From an uncultured Psychrobacillus sp. (lineage in GTDB: Bacteria > Bacillota > Bacilli > Bacillales_A > Planococcaceae), in NCBI GenBank assembly GCA_934234185.1, contig CAKQHO010000106.1, positions 1 through 11,984 on the forward strand: DNA of 11,984 nucleotides, in the 5' to 3' direction. A model generated the notes under the pieces. It was given only the letters and a program-made list of their open reading frames with translations. It ran no database searches and was not told the DNA's origin. Within the stretch, counting starts at the first letter, position 1; each line of letters opens with the position of its first letter. Position numbers and translations under genes: made by a program. This document shows, in pieces, positions 11,891 to 11,984 of the stretch.

Positions 11891-11984
11891 TTAATCCATA
11901 CCGATTGTTTCGCTTCTGTATTCCAACCGTACGACATCTCTCCAGACGCCATTAAGTTTGCCCATTCTGCGGTGAGTTCCCAAC
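11891..11984 (-). CDS. C-terminal end of a GNAT acetyltransferase (cut by the window edge)
   Basis: A reverse-strand frame, open at the window edge, encodes about 30 residues: LGTHRRMGKLNGVWRDVV, then RLEYRSETIGMD and a TAA at 11891-11893. This is the usual tail of a RimJ/phosphinothricin-type GNAT (xxGxxRxxGKxxGxWRDVVxxE), where the tryptophan-arginine-aspartate segment forms the last strands. Its stop overlaps the ribosome binding site of the next GNAT gene, so both are translated from one message. The gene's main part and promoter are outside the window. Confidence 0.72.
   Translation of the reverse strand, partial: LGTHRRMGKLNGVWRDVVRLEYRSETIGMD

Overview
The window looks like chromosome from a low-GC Gram-positive bacterium of the Bacillaceae. 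Ribosome binding sites are purine-rich and strong, several starts appear to be TTG, there are many short lipoproteins with a classic lipobox, and fosB implies bacillithiol as the low-molecular-weight thiol. No rRNA, tRNA, CRISPR array, intact insertion sequence or prophage structural gene is visible.

Layout. Positions 85-1380 hold a PbuG-like hypoxanthine/guanine permease. Positions 1741-3116 hold two tandem paralogous lipoproteins, each with its own -10 box and terminator. Positions 3221-5284 hold three uncharacterised envelope proteins: one membrane-anchored, one with about five membrane spans, one lipoprotein with a predicted beta-rich domain. Positions 5373-6686 hold the wreck of a polymorphic-toxin locus: the end of an Rhs core, a toxin tip with its middle missing and an in-frame stop, then two intact immunity genes (Imm50 and SMI1/KNR4-SUKH). 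Positions 6687-7361 carry no intact gene but do carry a reverse-strand terminator and coding-like debris. At 7362-7763 is a reverse-strand lipoprotein that seems to have lost its C-terminus to a one-base slip in a homopolymer.

From about 8 kb onward the window is a patchwork of small accessory genes: a DUF2809 membrane protein, fosB (fosfomycin resistance), a RimJ/RimL-type acetyltransferase, arr (rifampin ADP-ribosyltransferase), a secreted PHB-depolymerase-type esterase, and two adjacent GNAT acetyltransferases, the last cut by the window edge. Two antibiotic-modifying enzymes lie within 1.8 kb of each other.

How the genes work together. The only multi-gene functional unit visible is the toxin-immunity remnant, where immunity has outlived the toxin. 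The two GNAT genes at the right edge are almost certainly one transcript. The esterase downstream of them has its Shine-Dalgarno sequence inside a long hairpin that also looks like the terminator of the GNAT transcript, which suggests a block on translation from read-through RNA. I found no clear new multi-gene system. The points most worth a second look are the toxin remnant with orphan immunity, the hairpin over the esterase start, the frameshifted lipoprotein and the tandem lipoprotein pair.
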